64,000 nt of DNA from Amborella trichopoda (GCF_000471905.2 NW_006497754.1:3977283-4041282); one strand, 5' to 3'. Positions 45,001-55,020 are shown, numbered from the stretch's first letter. Translations and numbers: made by a program. Notes: generated by a model from the letters alone, not told the origin.

Positions 45001-46321
45001 TTGACTCAGCTTCTACACTGGACTCCACACTCGGCTCCTCATTCTTTGCTTTCATTTCATTACTCTCTGAAACCAGGGTTATGACTTGTGGTTTTGCTTC
45101 AGTTACAGGGTTCTCACAAGGCTCATTATTTACCTCTGCAACATCAGTTTTATCGTCAGCCTCCCCTGAATCTACAGTTCCCGTTTTCGAGTCCACCTCA
45201 ACTTCAAGCTTTCTGTCAGACCCACCCGTCAAAACTCCATTGCTTCTTCCCTCTTCAACCCCTGTTTCCAGCTGAGAAACCTCTGGTTGTGAGCTCTCAA
45301 CAACTGGACTCTTTTCAAGCTCTGCGACTCCGCCTGAAACAGTGCTCGAACCCACAGCTTTCTCAGCTTCACCATCACCAGTTTTTTGTTCAGTGGCCTC
45401 CAAACCAGAGACTTCAACTACTGAATTATCTCCAACATCAGATTTTACATTGGATTCATTACTCGTAGTTGAGCCCCCAGTTCTGTCTACCTCTTGAACA
45501 GTGGCTTTTGGAGCCAAGCCCACTGATTCTGAGGTTTCAGACTTTTCGTTATCTTCAAATTGAGATTGTTCATCAGATCCAATAGCTGAAACCTCAGTTT
45601 TTCCAGGTTCTACCTCCTTTTGAGAGCTAGGCCCTAAAACAGTGGAATTCTCCACCTCCGGAACGCCAGTTTTAGGCTCATCAATGGTCTCTGAAGCCAG
45701 AGGACTGGAACCCAATTGACGTTTCCCAGTAACTTCATCTGAAACCAAGGAATCAGAGACCCCTTTTTCACGATCAACCTCTGCAACTTTAGGAACCCTA
45801 ACCGAGCTTGAATACCCATCATCCTCCTCACTCTCTCCCTCACCCAAACCCTCATCCTCGTCTTCACCAGACACCTGAGCGACTGGCATCAAAACCCCAG
45901 GATTTTTCGAACCAGAAGGGACAACCCCAGCTCTAACCTTCTCCTCCCCACTATCACCAAGAAAAGGGGTCTCAAATTCCTCATCCTCCATTTCCAATTC
46001 TAGGGTTTCATCATCTGGGTCCGCCACAAAAGGCCTCTCAGACGCTGTGTCAAAGTCATCCTCCCCACTCAAAAAGCTATCTTCCTCAATATCATCGCCA
46101 CTGTCACTACTGCCCCCATTATTGACATTACTGTTACCTATTTTGTTCCCCATCATTAAAGCGTTTGTACTGTTATTACTGTTATCATTGCTATCTTCTA
46201 TAATGTTTTCATCAATATCAGAATCAAGAGAAGGGGGAGCTCTGATAGGATAAGAAGAACCTGAAGTTGCAGTGAGGGTCCCCTTTGGCTTGGAAAGAGG
46301 GGGAAGGCCTTGAGCTTCCAT
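42038..46321 (-). CDS. TOC159: Translocase of chloroplast 159 (Toc159), preprotein receptor GTPase
   Basis: The protein is a 1,427-residue receptor of the TOC complex in the outer chloroplast envelope; it binds transit peptides and drives import by GTP cycling. Residues 1 to about 780 form the acidic A domain, rich in Glu, Asp, Ser and Val with low-complexity Asn/Ser runs. The G domain follows (about 785-1050), with the P-loop GKTGVGKSATINSIFGE near 797, the G3 box DSPG where DTPG is usual, and THAACAPP as the G4-like region. An acidic linker containing DEYDQLPPFKPL leads into the C-terminal M domain (about 1090-1427), with MVLPPSFDGDNAGYRYRFLE, DTHGWDHDCGYDG and DSSVSAKHGEHGS. The long A domain and linker fit TOC159 rather than TOC132/120. 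Arabidopsis TOC159 is about 1,500 residues, so this looks full length. The ATG at 46321 opens directly into the A domain. No intron is needed. It is convergent with the BTB gene. Confidence 0.95.
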   Translation of the reverse strand: MEAQGLPPLSKPKGTLTATSGSSYPIRAPPSLDSDIDENIIEDSNDNSNNSTNALMMGNKIGNSNVNNGGSSDSGDDIEEDSFLSGEDDFDTASERPFVADPDDETLELEMEDEEFETPFLGDSGEEKVRAGVVPSGSKNPGVLMPVAQVSGEDEDEGLGEGESEEDDGYSSSVRVPKVAEVDREKGVSDSLVSDEVTGKRQLGSSPLASETIDEPKTGVPEVENSTVLGPSSQKEVEPGKTEVSAIGSDEQSQFEDNEKSETSESVGLAPKATVQEVDRTGGSTTSNESNVKSDVGDNSVVEVSGLEATEQKTGDGEAEKAVGSSTVSGGVAELEKSPVVESSQPEVSQLETGVEEGRSNGVLTGGSDRKLEVEVDSKTGTVDSGEADDKTDVAEVNNEPCENPVTEAKPQVITLVSESNEMKAKNEEPSVESSVEAESKNCDAIVRGNASKTGVTLNPDAQEETIDTEPNHEKGTICPILEAINSENSNASVAEVIHKTKAVDLSLTAREGGFGDTEAEGEKSVSESKLKSSRSNEHSYSDVDEVEASEASEPLVQNMEEEIKMILLKDYINSEYQNPTLPPNTLAAETAQQIVNEMEKNSSMYLQKMDDRVVSESDEEVETDEEEQDGKEELFDSAALAALLKAASSGGTSDNTITISPSDAPRLFSSDPPAGLGSSMPSLRPTPRQNRPNIFTQAEVAALGDQDTTMDEEEKKLHEKIQNIRVKFLRLVHRLGHSSEDVVAAQVLYRLGLAEGIKRGWHGRRGVGLEAAKQEAKQLETDGGSPLDFSCTILVLGKTGVGKSATINSIFGETKARTNAFEPSTPTVREINGVLNGVKVKIIDSPGLMPSVMDQSANKKVLLSIKKFTKRCPPDIVLYVDRLDTQSRDYNDLPLLRSITSTLGASIWFNAIVALTHAACAPPDGANGAPLSYEVFVAQRSHVVQHSIRQAAGDMRLMNPVSLVENHPSCRKNREGHKVLPNGQAWRPQLLVLCYSSKILSEANALLKLQDSSPGKLFGLRIRSPPLPFLLSSLLQSRPHPKLATDQGGDNGDSDIDLDDISDSDQEGDEDEYDQLPPFKPLKKAQLAKLSKDQRKAYFEEFDYRVRLLQRRQWKEELQQIKKAKKRASAGESIVSEFPNEDYDVGPAAVPVPLPDMVLPPSFDGDNAGYRYRFLEPSSHLLSRPVLDTHGWDHDCGYDGVSLEETLAILNKFPAALSVQITKDKREFNIHLDSSVSAKHGEHGSSMAGFDIQTVGKQLAYIFRGETRFKNFYKNRTGAGFSVTILGDTIATGLKIEDRLPIGKRLNLVGSAGGVQAGSDLACGANLEVRLREGDYPIGQDQATLGLSLMRWRGDLALGANLQSQFSIGRNTKMAARVGLNNKMTGQITIRTSSSEQVQIALFGIIPLAALLFRSLWGGRESQFGR

Positions 46322-46549
46322 GGCTTTCAGCTTTTGTCTCCTTTTTTAGATAAGGGGTTTTAGGTGGGTGGTAAAGGCTCAAAGCAATATCACTGGGCTT
46401 TTTCTCTTCGGTCATACATATGCATTCTCAATTAAAATCTGTGTGTGTAAAATGAGAGTGTGGAGAGCCACACGAGCGGATAAGGTAAGGATAGAGAGAA
46501 GAGAGAGAGAGAGATAAGAGGCGTGAGAAACCGTATCACATGAAAATGA
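46322..46549 (-). promoter_or_regulatory. TOC159 5' leader and proximal promoter
   Basis: The region between the TOC159 ATG and the hAT-type MITE is only about 230 bases. It includes a GA/CT-rich stretch (46,495-46,516), which reads CT-rich on the gene strand as in many plant leaders. No TATA box can be fixed. Confidence 0.4.
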
Positions 46550-46833
46550 TAGGGCTGGCAATGAGTCTGGTCGGGTCGGATCGGGTCCAGGCCCGAATTC
46601 GCCAGATCTGGACCCACTCGGATCCGACCCAAAAATTAAATTATCTATGTTTTGACCTATATTTAAATATATTTCATATATTGGGATCGTAAAAATATTA
46701 TTCGACGTGGATCCGGACCTAAATAATATTCGGGTCTAAAATTTGAACCCATATCTGAACCGCCGGGTCATACTCGAACTCGGATCGGGTCTAACCCTCG
46801 GGTCCCAGGTCGGTCGGGTTCATTGCAACCCCT
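46550..46833. mobile_element. GGGTC-rich hAT-type MITE upstream of TOC159
   Basis: The ends TAGGGCTGGCAATG and CATTGCAACCCCT are inverted copies. The interior is packed with GGGTCGGATCGGGTC-type words and has no coding capacity. Flanking octamers GAAAATGA (46542-46549) and GAAAATAA (46834-46841) match at 7 of 8 positions, consistent with the 8-bp target duplication of hAT elements. Confidence 0.8.
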
Positions 46834-46844
46834 GAAAATAAGTG

Positions 46845-47045
46845 TAATATTAAAAACTCCAAATGTACGTTACAAGATGCACTATTTCCGAAACTTGAAA
46901 TCCATTTTCTCCTCATATCCATGCATCTTGATGTCGAGATGATCAATTTGATGATATTTGAGCATTCAAACAACCTATTCTAGTGAAATTTTTGAGGTGA
47001 GTTCTAATTTGATTGTTTAGAGCTTAAGTTCTATATAAACTTTTC
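46845..47045. mobile_element. Fragment of palindromic-end MITE family
   Basis: Contains TTACAAGATGCACTATTTCC, CATGCATCTTGATGTCGAGA and TGATCAATTTGATG. It ends with the terminal motif CTAATTTGATTGTTTAGAGC shared with the MITE at 16500-16871. The other end is missing. Confidence 0.65.
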
Positions 47046-47212
47046 CCTTTTTAAATTGTTGGGTTAAATAACAGTGGTGATTACCTGTGGTGAAAGCTAA
47101 AGAAGGGGTATTTCAGGAGTATTGTAGATATTTCTTTTGAGAGATATTCCAGTAAAACTTTTGGCAAAACTTGCACTGCCATGTGGTAGGGTGGTTATGT
47201 GGAAACTTTTTG

Positions 47213-47756
47213 AGAAAACTACAAAAAAATCTCAAGACGACTTTTTTTTATGCAACTTACCTAACTTGTTTTTTTTCAAAACAAATTTACTATGCAAATA
47301 CTCCCAATAAAAAGTTATTTTTTTAAGGCGAAAATGCCCTTCACATTGTCGGAGCGCACAAGTATTGGACCGTCCTTTGTAACTGCTGGGTGCACCATCA
47401 CATTGCCGGAATGCACAAGTGCCGGACCGCCCTTTGTAACTGCCGGACAACACTTTACACAGTGCTGGAGCCCTATTGTCGAACCACACTTTACACAGTA
47501 TCGAAGCCTTACTGCTAGACCAAACTTTATACTCTATTTTGGTGGCCTTACTGCATGACCAAACTTTGCACACTATTTTGGTGGGATAGGTGAGAGAGAG
47601 GCGTGGGTAAGGTAAAAATAAGGGAGGGTAGTTTAGATTTTTTTTTTTGAGTTTTTGCATATAAAATACATTATGGGAAAAAAAGTGAGAGAATGAATTA
47701 CATTGAGGTAAGTTGCATAGAAATTGTAGTGTTAGGGATTTTTTTTGTAATTTTCC
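47213..47756. mobile_element. Non-autonomous TIR element, about 545 bp
   Basis: The left end (GAAAACTACAAAAAAATC and TTTATGCAACTTACCT) and the right end (AGGTAAGTTGCATAG and GATTTTTTTTGTAATTTTCC) are inverted copies with small gaps. Inside, a 59-bp block containing GGACCGTCCTTTGTAACTGC is tandemly duplicated (47,341-47,450), and a CACTTTACACAGT block occurs twice. There is no coding capacity. The superfamily is not assigned. Confidence 0.65.
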
Positions 47757-47929
47757 CTATAAAGACCCTATATTATTTTTAGAAAGGTTTTAGTCTATAT
47801 TTTTGGGTTAGATTTACCGGGAAAAAAGAGAGTAGGACCTTCATATTTGGATTTACTTAGATATAATTTGTTTTCCTTTTAGCAATTTCATCTTTCGAAA
47901 TATAAAACTATTTTATAAAGGGTACAGTT

Positions 47930-48312
47930 GGCATATAGATGCATCCGTAGTTGTAGAGGTAAGGTGTGCCTTCAAATTTTATCATGGTATATAAATTTGA
48001 TGTAAAATGTTCTTAGGATTATCTTAAAATCTATTTTTATATCTAATTATAAATTTTAAAATTTAAGAAACGGTTAAAATCAAATAGATCTATAAACATA
48101 TGAAAATCTTGAAAATGGATAGTGTAGATAATATGTTGCAAAATGCAGTATTTATGAGACTTCAAATCTTTTTATTTTTCATGGTCATACATATCGATGT
48201 CGAGATGATCAATCAAAGGGTTTTTCAACGTTAAAACTACCTTTTCCGGTGGATTTTTGAGGTTCATCCGTAGCTTTACATTATAAGGTTGCAACCTTAT
48301 ATAAACATTTGA
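47930..48312. mobile_element. MITE-like copy of palindromic-end family
   Basis: This is one of the clearest copies. It runs from GTAAGGTGTGCCTTCAAATT near 47,960 through AATCAAATAGATCTATAAAC, GATAGTGTAGATAATATG, TTGCAAAATGCAGTATTT and GATGTCGAGATGATCAATC to the end TATAAGGTTGCAACCTTATA at about 48,278-48,300, which is a near-perfect palindrome. Confidence 0.7.
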
Positions 48313-48499
48313 TTTTTATAAAAAAGGTATATGTACAATATATTAGAGATTGATTTTTGTGAATGAAAAAAATTGGGTTCATGTTGGAATACTCGAATCC
48401 GCACATTTGTTCCTTCTCCTTGCAATTTTCTATCTATCCAAAACACAAATATTTTTCTGATGTTAGTTGTCGTAATTTTAGACTGAGTCACAGATTCAA

Positions 48500-48695
48500 A
48501 AAAATAATGCGGGACCCCAACGCAGACCAATCCTAAAAATTAAAATATTTATATATTTAATATTATTTAAATATATTTCATATATTGAGATCCAAAAAAT
48601 ATTACCTTAACACAAATAGTGTTTGAATCCATATTTAGACTCAGATCTAGATTAGGTCTACTCGAGTCGAGTCCAGGTCATTGCCACCCGCAGCT
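48500..48695. mobile_element. Truncated GGGTC-type MITE fragment
   Basis: The AAATATATTTCATATATTG block matches the interior of the copy at 46550-46833. The right end GTCCAGGTCATTGCCACCC matches its terminus. The left end is lost. Confidence 0.6.
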
Positions 48696-49824
48696 AAAAC
48701 TACTCCCATATGAAGTTTTCCATTGCCAACCCTAACTAAAATATGGAGTTTTCTATTGTCAACCTTAGCTAAAACTACTCGAACATGGAGTTTTACCCGA
48801 AGGGGTATCTACAGTATACTTCCATTGGAGTATAAAATATTTTAGCGAGAAAGAATGGAAAAAACAGGGACTCGTAACTTCGAGAGAAAGAAAAGCGGCA
48901 AACAACGAAGGCACCGAGAGATCCTCATTTAAATCACGCTGACTTCATTCATAATTAGCAAGAAACGAATACGGTTTCCCGCTTCTCTCCCCCTTCGAGG
49001 TTTCACGTCTTCTTAAACTCTGCAATATTAAGGTTTAAAGGAACTCTAATTTCAGTGTTCCATATATTAGTGTTTTTGTTGTGGCTTTCGCGGCGTTTTT
49101 TTTTTTTTAGTGCAGATCAGCTGGAACTAGGGTTTAGGTTTATTCATCGAAAAGAGATTAGGGTTTAGGTTTCAATGGATCGTTCTGGCATCTATTACGG
49201 GGCTGTTCTTTATGGTGTTTCTGCAAAACTGTAGCTTTATGTTATATCATCTGGAACATTTGATGCAATCGTGGTTCTGCAAAACCCTTATGTTATATCA
49301 TGATTTGATAAAATCACTGTTTAGATGTGGTCATAAGTAAAATTGGTTCTTTTTTTTTCCTTGGTATTTCAATTTTTGGTGGGCAAGAAATTAGGTATCT
49401 CAGATTTTTGAGCATCAGTTTTTGGGTTATAGAGCTTGTTGCTTGTTCAATCACAATCAGAAAAGTATTTTGTTTGTCATTAATTTTGGTTTTAGAGAGC
49501 GAAGTTGCATTTTGAATTGGTTACTTTCTCCTGTATGCCTTTCAACTTTCATGTTTAATATTTTAATACAAGGTTAACACAACGGTTCAGTGGGAATAAA
49601 CTCATTACAATATTTGAAAAACTGTCGCAAAGTTGTTAAATTTGAAGGTAACTGTCCATAGTATTCATAAAATTTTCTTATAATTTTTGATACTATTGAA
49701 ATAGACCATCATATTTGGAAAGTTTTGGGGAAATCATAATAGTTTTGCTATTTCTCTCTAAATTGGTGGAAGAAAAAACTACCCCTCACTGTGGAATATT
49801 TGTAGAACAGATATCTCATACGGA
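48696..49824 (+). promoter_or_regulatory. Upstream region and leader of PBA1-like gene
   Basis: Three diverged copies of a GAGTTTTCTATTGTCAACC-like word occur at 48,700-48,800. From about 48,950 the composition becomes leader-like (CGCTTCTCTCCCCCTTCGAG). GTAGAACAG just before ATATCTCATACGGA at 49810 could be the acceptor of a leader intron. No gene other than the downstream PBA1-like exons is seen. Confidence 0.35.
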
Positions 49825-50107
49825 ATGGATCTTAACCTAAATGCGTCCCATTCAATGGGAACAACTATTATCCGAGTAACATATGATGGTGGTGTAGTTC
49901 TTGGTGCTGATTCTAGAACAAGCACAGGTAATCTTGTTAGGCATTTGCAAGGTTTATTTTGTTGTTGAAGAAATTGGTTATTAACTAGTAATTAATCACA
50001 CTTTTTGTTTATGATTTATTTTGGTACCAGGGATGTATGTTGCCAATCGTGCTTCGGATAAAATCACAGAGCTCACTGATAACGTTTATGTTTGTTGTTC
50101 TGGATCG
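49825..50107 (+). CDS. 20S proteasome subunit beta-1 (PBA1-like), first two coding exons only
   Basis: Exons are 49825..49927 and 50031..50107 with GT-AG borders and matching phase (60 codons). They encode [20 protein letters not shown] through [10 protein letters not shown], clearly the start of the plant beta-1 subunit, which gives the proteasome its caspase-like activity. Numbering from the processed Thr1 of the G-TT site, Thr1, Asp17 and Lys33 are all present. Two unusual residues are seen: Arg at position 5 where Gly is normal, and Cys at position 45 where beta-1 has the Arg that lines its S1 pocket. The remaining roughly 170 residues (next expected AADSQ) are not visible in the following 13.9 kb, which is retroelement-rich. 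The gene is therefore either split by a very long intron or a truncated pseudogene; I lean to the latter. Confidence 0.8.
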
Positions 50108-51320
50108 GTATTATTAAATCTCTCCCTCTATCTCTATTTTTTTAAAAGATAAATTTTTAAGTATGTTGATGTTTGATTAATGTGAGGTCTATAAAAGAGT
50201 TGGTTGCATATAAGTTTTAGATGGTTTACATTAATTTTTTAAGGTTAAGGATTTTGCATCTATTGAAACTCGAATGGGTTTGCGCATTAATTGAATGGTG
50301 ATAGATTGGTGTGATAGATAATACCAATGCATTTATTTGTGTTAAGGAGTTCATATCTCCTAAAATTCAGAAAATCGGTGAAGTTTTTTTTTTTGGATTG
50401 AGCTGATTCTTTCAACATATTGATATAGAGTTGTTCCTCCCAAGTTTGATTTTCAAATGCATAACTCTTCACCCTGATGTCCGTTTTGGGTGATTCAAAT
50501 CTCATATTAGAGGTCTATTCCGGATCTACAACTATTGTCTATAGGGTTTATCTTAATTCAGATGTTTCAGGCCTCCATTATTGGTTAAATGGAAGCTGAA
50601 GAGTTTGATTATTAGTTTTATAATATTCCTTAAGTATTAATATAGCTAGATAATGAATGTGTGGGACTTCATTTTATAAAATAGCTAGTTTCCTAAAGTC
50701 ATAAAGGATCGTTTGGAAAAGATAGATTTAGGAAAGATTATGGGATTCTTTAATTTCCATGTTAAGCAAGATAAGAGTTTTCTACCTCCATAAATAAAAT
50801 GTAGGTCAAAGCCAATCAAAGAAGAGATTCAATTGAGAATATAGGTTGTTTTTTCTTGATGGTTTGATTCCATCCATTCTAAGGTGTTAATGCCTTTTTC
50901 ATGGTGTTGATTTCATGAAACTCTAGTTTGGGTTGGTGTTGATGCTACTACAATTCTGGGCTTCATAAGTTGCATAAGGTGTTGACTCCGTATACAAGTT
51001 AGGGTTTCCTTCTTCCTTCATCTCTTCTTTTCTTCTCTCTCTCTCTCTCCTCCTCTCTCTCTCTCTCTCTCTCTCTTTCGATCCCGCCTCCAAACCTAAA
51101 CCTTGTGAAAACCCACCTAGATAATCCAAAAGCTCATTTAAACCTTAGGAAAACTAACTGTTAACGAACCATGACTGCAAACCTCTGCTCCCTTTTCTCA
51201 CCCTGAACCAACCCTAGGTGCCCTTCTTTCATTCTTCTATCTGCAAATCAACTTTCAATAAGACCCAAATTTCAAGCCCTAAACTTTACCTAAACCTTAT
51301 GAAAGTATGACCCCCTAACA
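50108..51320. other. AT-rich sequence after the PBA1-like exons
   Basis: No further proteasome exon is recognised. It contains a (CT)n tract at 51,035-51,078. The stretch could be the rest of intron 2 of the PBA1-like gene. Confidence 0.5.
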
Positions 51321-51324
51321 CAAT

Positions 51325-52490
51325 TGGAAATTAGCAGCGAACAACACCCGACAAATTAACCGTGTTTTAGAAAGAAATGAAAACCAAGAAGGAATTCAAC
51401 AAGAATGAGCGTGCAAATCCGAGCCTTCTGCTATGGGTTCATGAGCACAAGAGGGAAAAAAAAAGAAATACCCACAAATGGTTACACTCTCTCTCTCTCT
51501 CTACACGCTCTGTAAAACCTTTACTCTTTTATTCACCTCCAAAAACTCTCTTTTACAAGATCAACTCGCTTCTTTTTATACTAAATTTTCTTCCTTTTTG
51601 CAAGATGAGGATGTCACCAAAAGTTACCTCATCCCACAAAAGAAAAGCAACCTACCTAATTTTTGTACTTATCTCCTATTTGCTTTTTAAAACTAGATTC
51701 CAAAAAAAGGACTCTAATAAATGCCTAACTCAACTTTTTCCTAAGAAAATATGGACTCCTAAGAAAAATAAGACCTACCAAAGAAGAAATAAAAAATAAA
51801 TTAAAAATAAAAAATATTAAGTTATCGCTACTTCTTCCGACCCCAATCCGATTGCTCCAGATAGTCGAGCGCAATCATCTCGACTACATACTTTGAGTGG
51901 CAGTTGGAAATTACCGGCAAACAACACCCGGTGAAATACAATCGTGTTTTTATAGAGAGAAAATTTAAGAAGAGATCAACAAGAGGAAAGAACAAACGTG
52001 CAGGTCTGAGCATCCGCCACGTGCCCACTAGCAAAATTGAAGAAGAAAAGAATAAACCTATGAATAAGGTGTCTCTCACTCTCTCTTAACTTTCTTTCAC
52101 ATACTTTAAAAGAACGATTCAATTTTATTCACGTTGAAACTCTGTTACAAGATCATTTTCTTCCTTTTATACTACCTTTACTTTCCTTTTGCAAGATGAG
52201 GACGTCACTAAAAGTCACCTCATCCCATTAAAAAAAAAAAGCAACCTACCTAATTTTTGTGCGTATCTCTTATTTGCTTTTTAGAACAAGATTCCAAAAA
52301 CAAGACTTTAATAAATGCCTACTAAAAATAGGACAACATTTTCCTAAGAAAATATGGACTCCTAAGGAAAATAAGGACCTACCAAAGAGGAAATAAAAAA
52401 TAAATTAAAATTAAAAATACTAACTTGTTGCTACTTCTTTTGACCGCTATCCAATCGCTCGAGATAATCGAGCGTGATCATCTTGATTGC
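51325..52490 (-). repeat. Two head-to-tail Ty3/gypsy LTR copies
   Basis: Two copies of about 575 bases (about 51,325-51,895 and 51,900-52,490) share the GCAAACAACACCCGG-like end, the TAATTTTTGTACTTATCTCC block, the AAAATATGGACTCCTAAG block and the ATAGTCGAGCGCAATCATCT end. Orientation is minus, following the end of a minus-strand pol fragment. Confidence 0.7.
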
Positions 52491-54105
52491 ATCATCCTCC
52501 CCTGGCTGGAGAGAACTTGTCCTCAAGTTAAGCTTTTTGTCACTAAAGGTATCTCCTATATAAGTAATTAAGTGTTTGACATTAAAAACATCAGAAGCTC
52601 GCATGTGGCTTGGTTGCTGTAACTGATAGGCATTGTCATTGATCTTCTTTAAAATTTCGCATGACACAATCTTCCGTTACGGAGCTTATTATACTCCTCA
52701 GCAGGATATCTGTCTTTGGTCAAAACATCCCACACGTAATCTCTAAATTCGAATACTTGTTTGCGACGATGCTAATCAGCAACAACCTTATATTTTGCAT
52801 TACTAACTTCAATTTGCTTCTTTGATTTGGTCAACTATATCTTCTGCCTTGCCACTAAATTTCCCTTCATGAGGTATAGGAGTCAAATATAGCACACTGT
52901 TGGGATTATATCCATAGACAACTTCAAATGGGTTCTTTTGAGTACTTCGATTCTGGGACCTGTTGAAAGCAAATTCAGCTTGAGGATGAGGTAAAGCCAA
53001 ATCCCATTGCTTTGGCTTGTTTCCTGCAAAACTATGCAATAAATTTCCTAAGATTTTATTCACAACCTCTGTTTGACCATCAGGTTGTGGATGATAAGCG
53101 CTACTAAAACATAACTCTTCCCATCGACTTCCATAGAGATCTCTAGAAATGACTCATGAAGTTTTGAATCTCTGTTGGAAGTGATTGATTTTGGAATGCC
53201 ATGCAATCGAACAATCTCTATGAAATAGATTTTTGTTATATTAAAAGCATCCATAGTTTTCCTTAATCCATACCTCTCTGTGTTCTTGGTAACCCCAACA
53301 CAAAATCCATATTGATATCTGCCCATGGTGTAGATGGCACTGGTAATAGAGTCCAATATTCTGCGCAATCCTTTGGACACTTGACAAATGTAGCATCTGT
53401 CATAAATCTAAAAACGTCATGTAACATCTTGGGCCAAAAATAATCCTTGGGCACCAAGGCCATGGTTTTTTCATGACCATAAGTGACCTTCATTATGCAA
53501 CTCCCTGATGATCTTTTCCCTAAAGAGCACTATGGTATATAAAGTTGTAGGCCTTTGAAAAGAAAATCATCATGCACACAATAATCATCATGCGTACCTG
53601 CTAAGATATCAACTAGAATTGCTCCAAAGTTAGAATCATCTTGGTACAACTCCTTGAAAGTCTCAAAGCTCACCACCTTTACCTTCATAGTGGTAAGTAG
53701 CGTGACTCTCCTACTCAAAGCGTCAACTACCTTGTTATGAACACCTGTTTTATGCTTGAAGGTGAAAATAAACTCTTGCAAGTAAGACACTCATTTAACA
53801 TGTCTTCTATTGAGTTTATGTTGATCATTGATGTATTTAAGAGCTTTGTGGTCCAAATAAAGAGTAAACTCTCTCTGCACCAAATAATTTCTCCAATTCC
53901 TCAAGGTTTGCACAATGAGATAAAACTCAACATCATAAGTAAAATAATTAACCTTGGATCCATTGAGCATTTCATTGTAGAATGCTACAGGTTTTCCTTC
54001 TTGACTTAACAAAGCACCAATACCAACTCCTGATGCATCATAATCTGCTTCAAATTTTTTATCAAAGTTTGGTAAAGGGGCTTCTAACATTTTCTTCTTT
54101 CTCAA
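52431..54105 (-). pseudogene. Ty3/gypsy pol fragment: RNase H and integrase
   Basis: Minus-strand order: RNase H (54,105-53,791; [20 protein letters not shown]), linker (HKTGVHNKVVDALSRRVTL), integrase zinc-binding region and core (53,493-52,809; [18 protein letters not shown] and FAFNRSQNRSTQKNPFEVVY-like), and a C-terminal tail (52,667-52,431; KINDNAYQLQQPSHMRAS, LQPGEDDA). Protease and most of the reverse transcriptase are missing. At least four frame breaks make it non-functional. Confidence 0.85.
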
Positions 54106-54429
54106 CTGCCTCTGCTTCTGTTGTCCGCTGCAATTTTTTTTTGCATTTTCAAACGATCTGTAATTGATGAAATAAGTGCGCTGAAATTTATGATGAACTG
54201 TATGTAAAAAGAAGCCATACCATGGAAACTGTGGACATCATGTATGCTGCACAGAGTAGGCTACTCAAGTATAGCCGCCACCTTGGACTGATCTGCTTTC
54301 AGAGTGTTAGTTGATTCTTGTGGATCGTGGTGTTCGTTGATATGCATCATGTCTCATAGACATGGCTTATGTCCACGTATCGGGAGTGAGCCCATTCAAC
54401 GAGAACGAGACCTTTGAGATATAGAAATA

Positions 54430-55020
54430 AAAAATTTGAGGGGGCAAGTAAAGGAGCTGACCCAACGCTTGGCGCAAAATCCGGCCTCGACACACAATGA
54501 TGATGGTAGTGGGTCGAACGTTGCTTTCGAGAGGCTGTTTCGGACGCATGCTTTGTGTCGGGAGCCTCATGGTCGAGAGAATGATCTGGTTAAGTTTGAT
54601 GAAGAGTCAGTACGTTTGGATCTTCAATTGGAGTTATCATTTCAAAGTGATCGTTTTTTGATGAAGGTCCTATATTTGATGAAGAATAAGATGAAAGGAG
54701 AGAAGTTGTCCTTGAGGCAGTGTGGATATTTAATTTTCTCATCCATGGAGAGATGGAGAATCAAGATGTTGACTTGAACTTAGAGAAGATCAAGCCAATT
54801 GAAATATTTGACGAATAGAAAGAGGAAGATCTTAAAGGAGAATCAATAGGTGAAATTGGTTCAACCATTGATTCTATTGCTTATCTAAAAAATGCATACA
54901 TGGTGAGCTTTAATGTTAAGTTTGAGTAATTTTAAGTTTATGTGGCTGAAAAATCGACGTACAATGACTCTTTCTTCGAGGGCTTATCATTTTCAATGCA
55001 CAATTGTTATGTTTTGATAG
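54430..55020 (+). pseudogene. Ty3/gypsy gag-proximal and pre-LTR coding remnant
   Basis: Contains ELTQRLAQNPASTHNDDGSG followed by an acidic region and, in shifted frames, KGESIGEIGS and RTMTLSSRAYHFQ. The mirror copy lies at 57,562-58,160 on the other strand. Stops interrupt it. Confidence 0.6.

Noticed and set aside
43713..45468. Several plus-strand frames opposite TOC159
   Set aside because: They are antisense shadows of the acidic, low-complexity A domain and G domain.
50380..50420. GAGCTGATTCTTTCAAC as a possible third PBA1 exon (AADSQ-like)
   Set aside because: The frame closes within a few codons and there is no acceptor or downstream beta-1 similarity.
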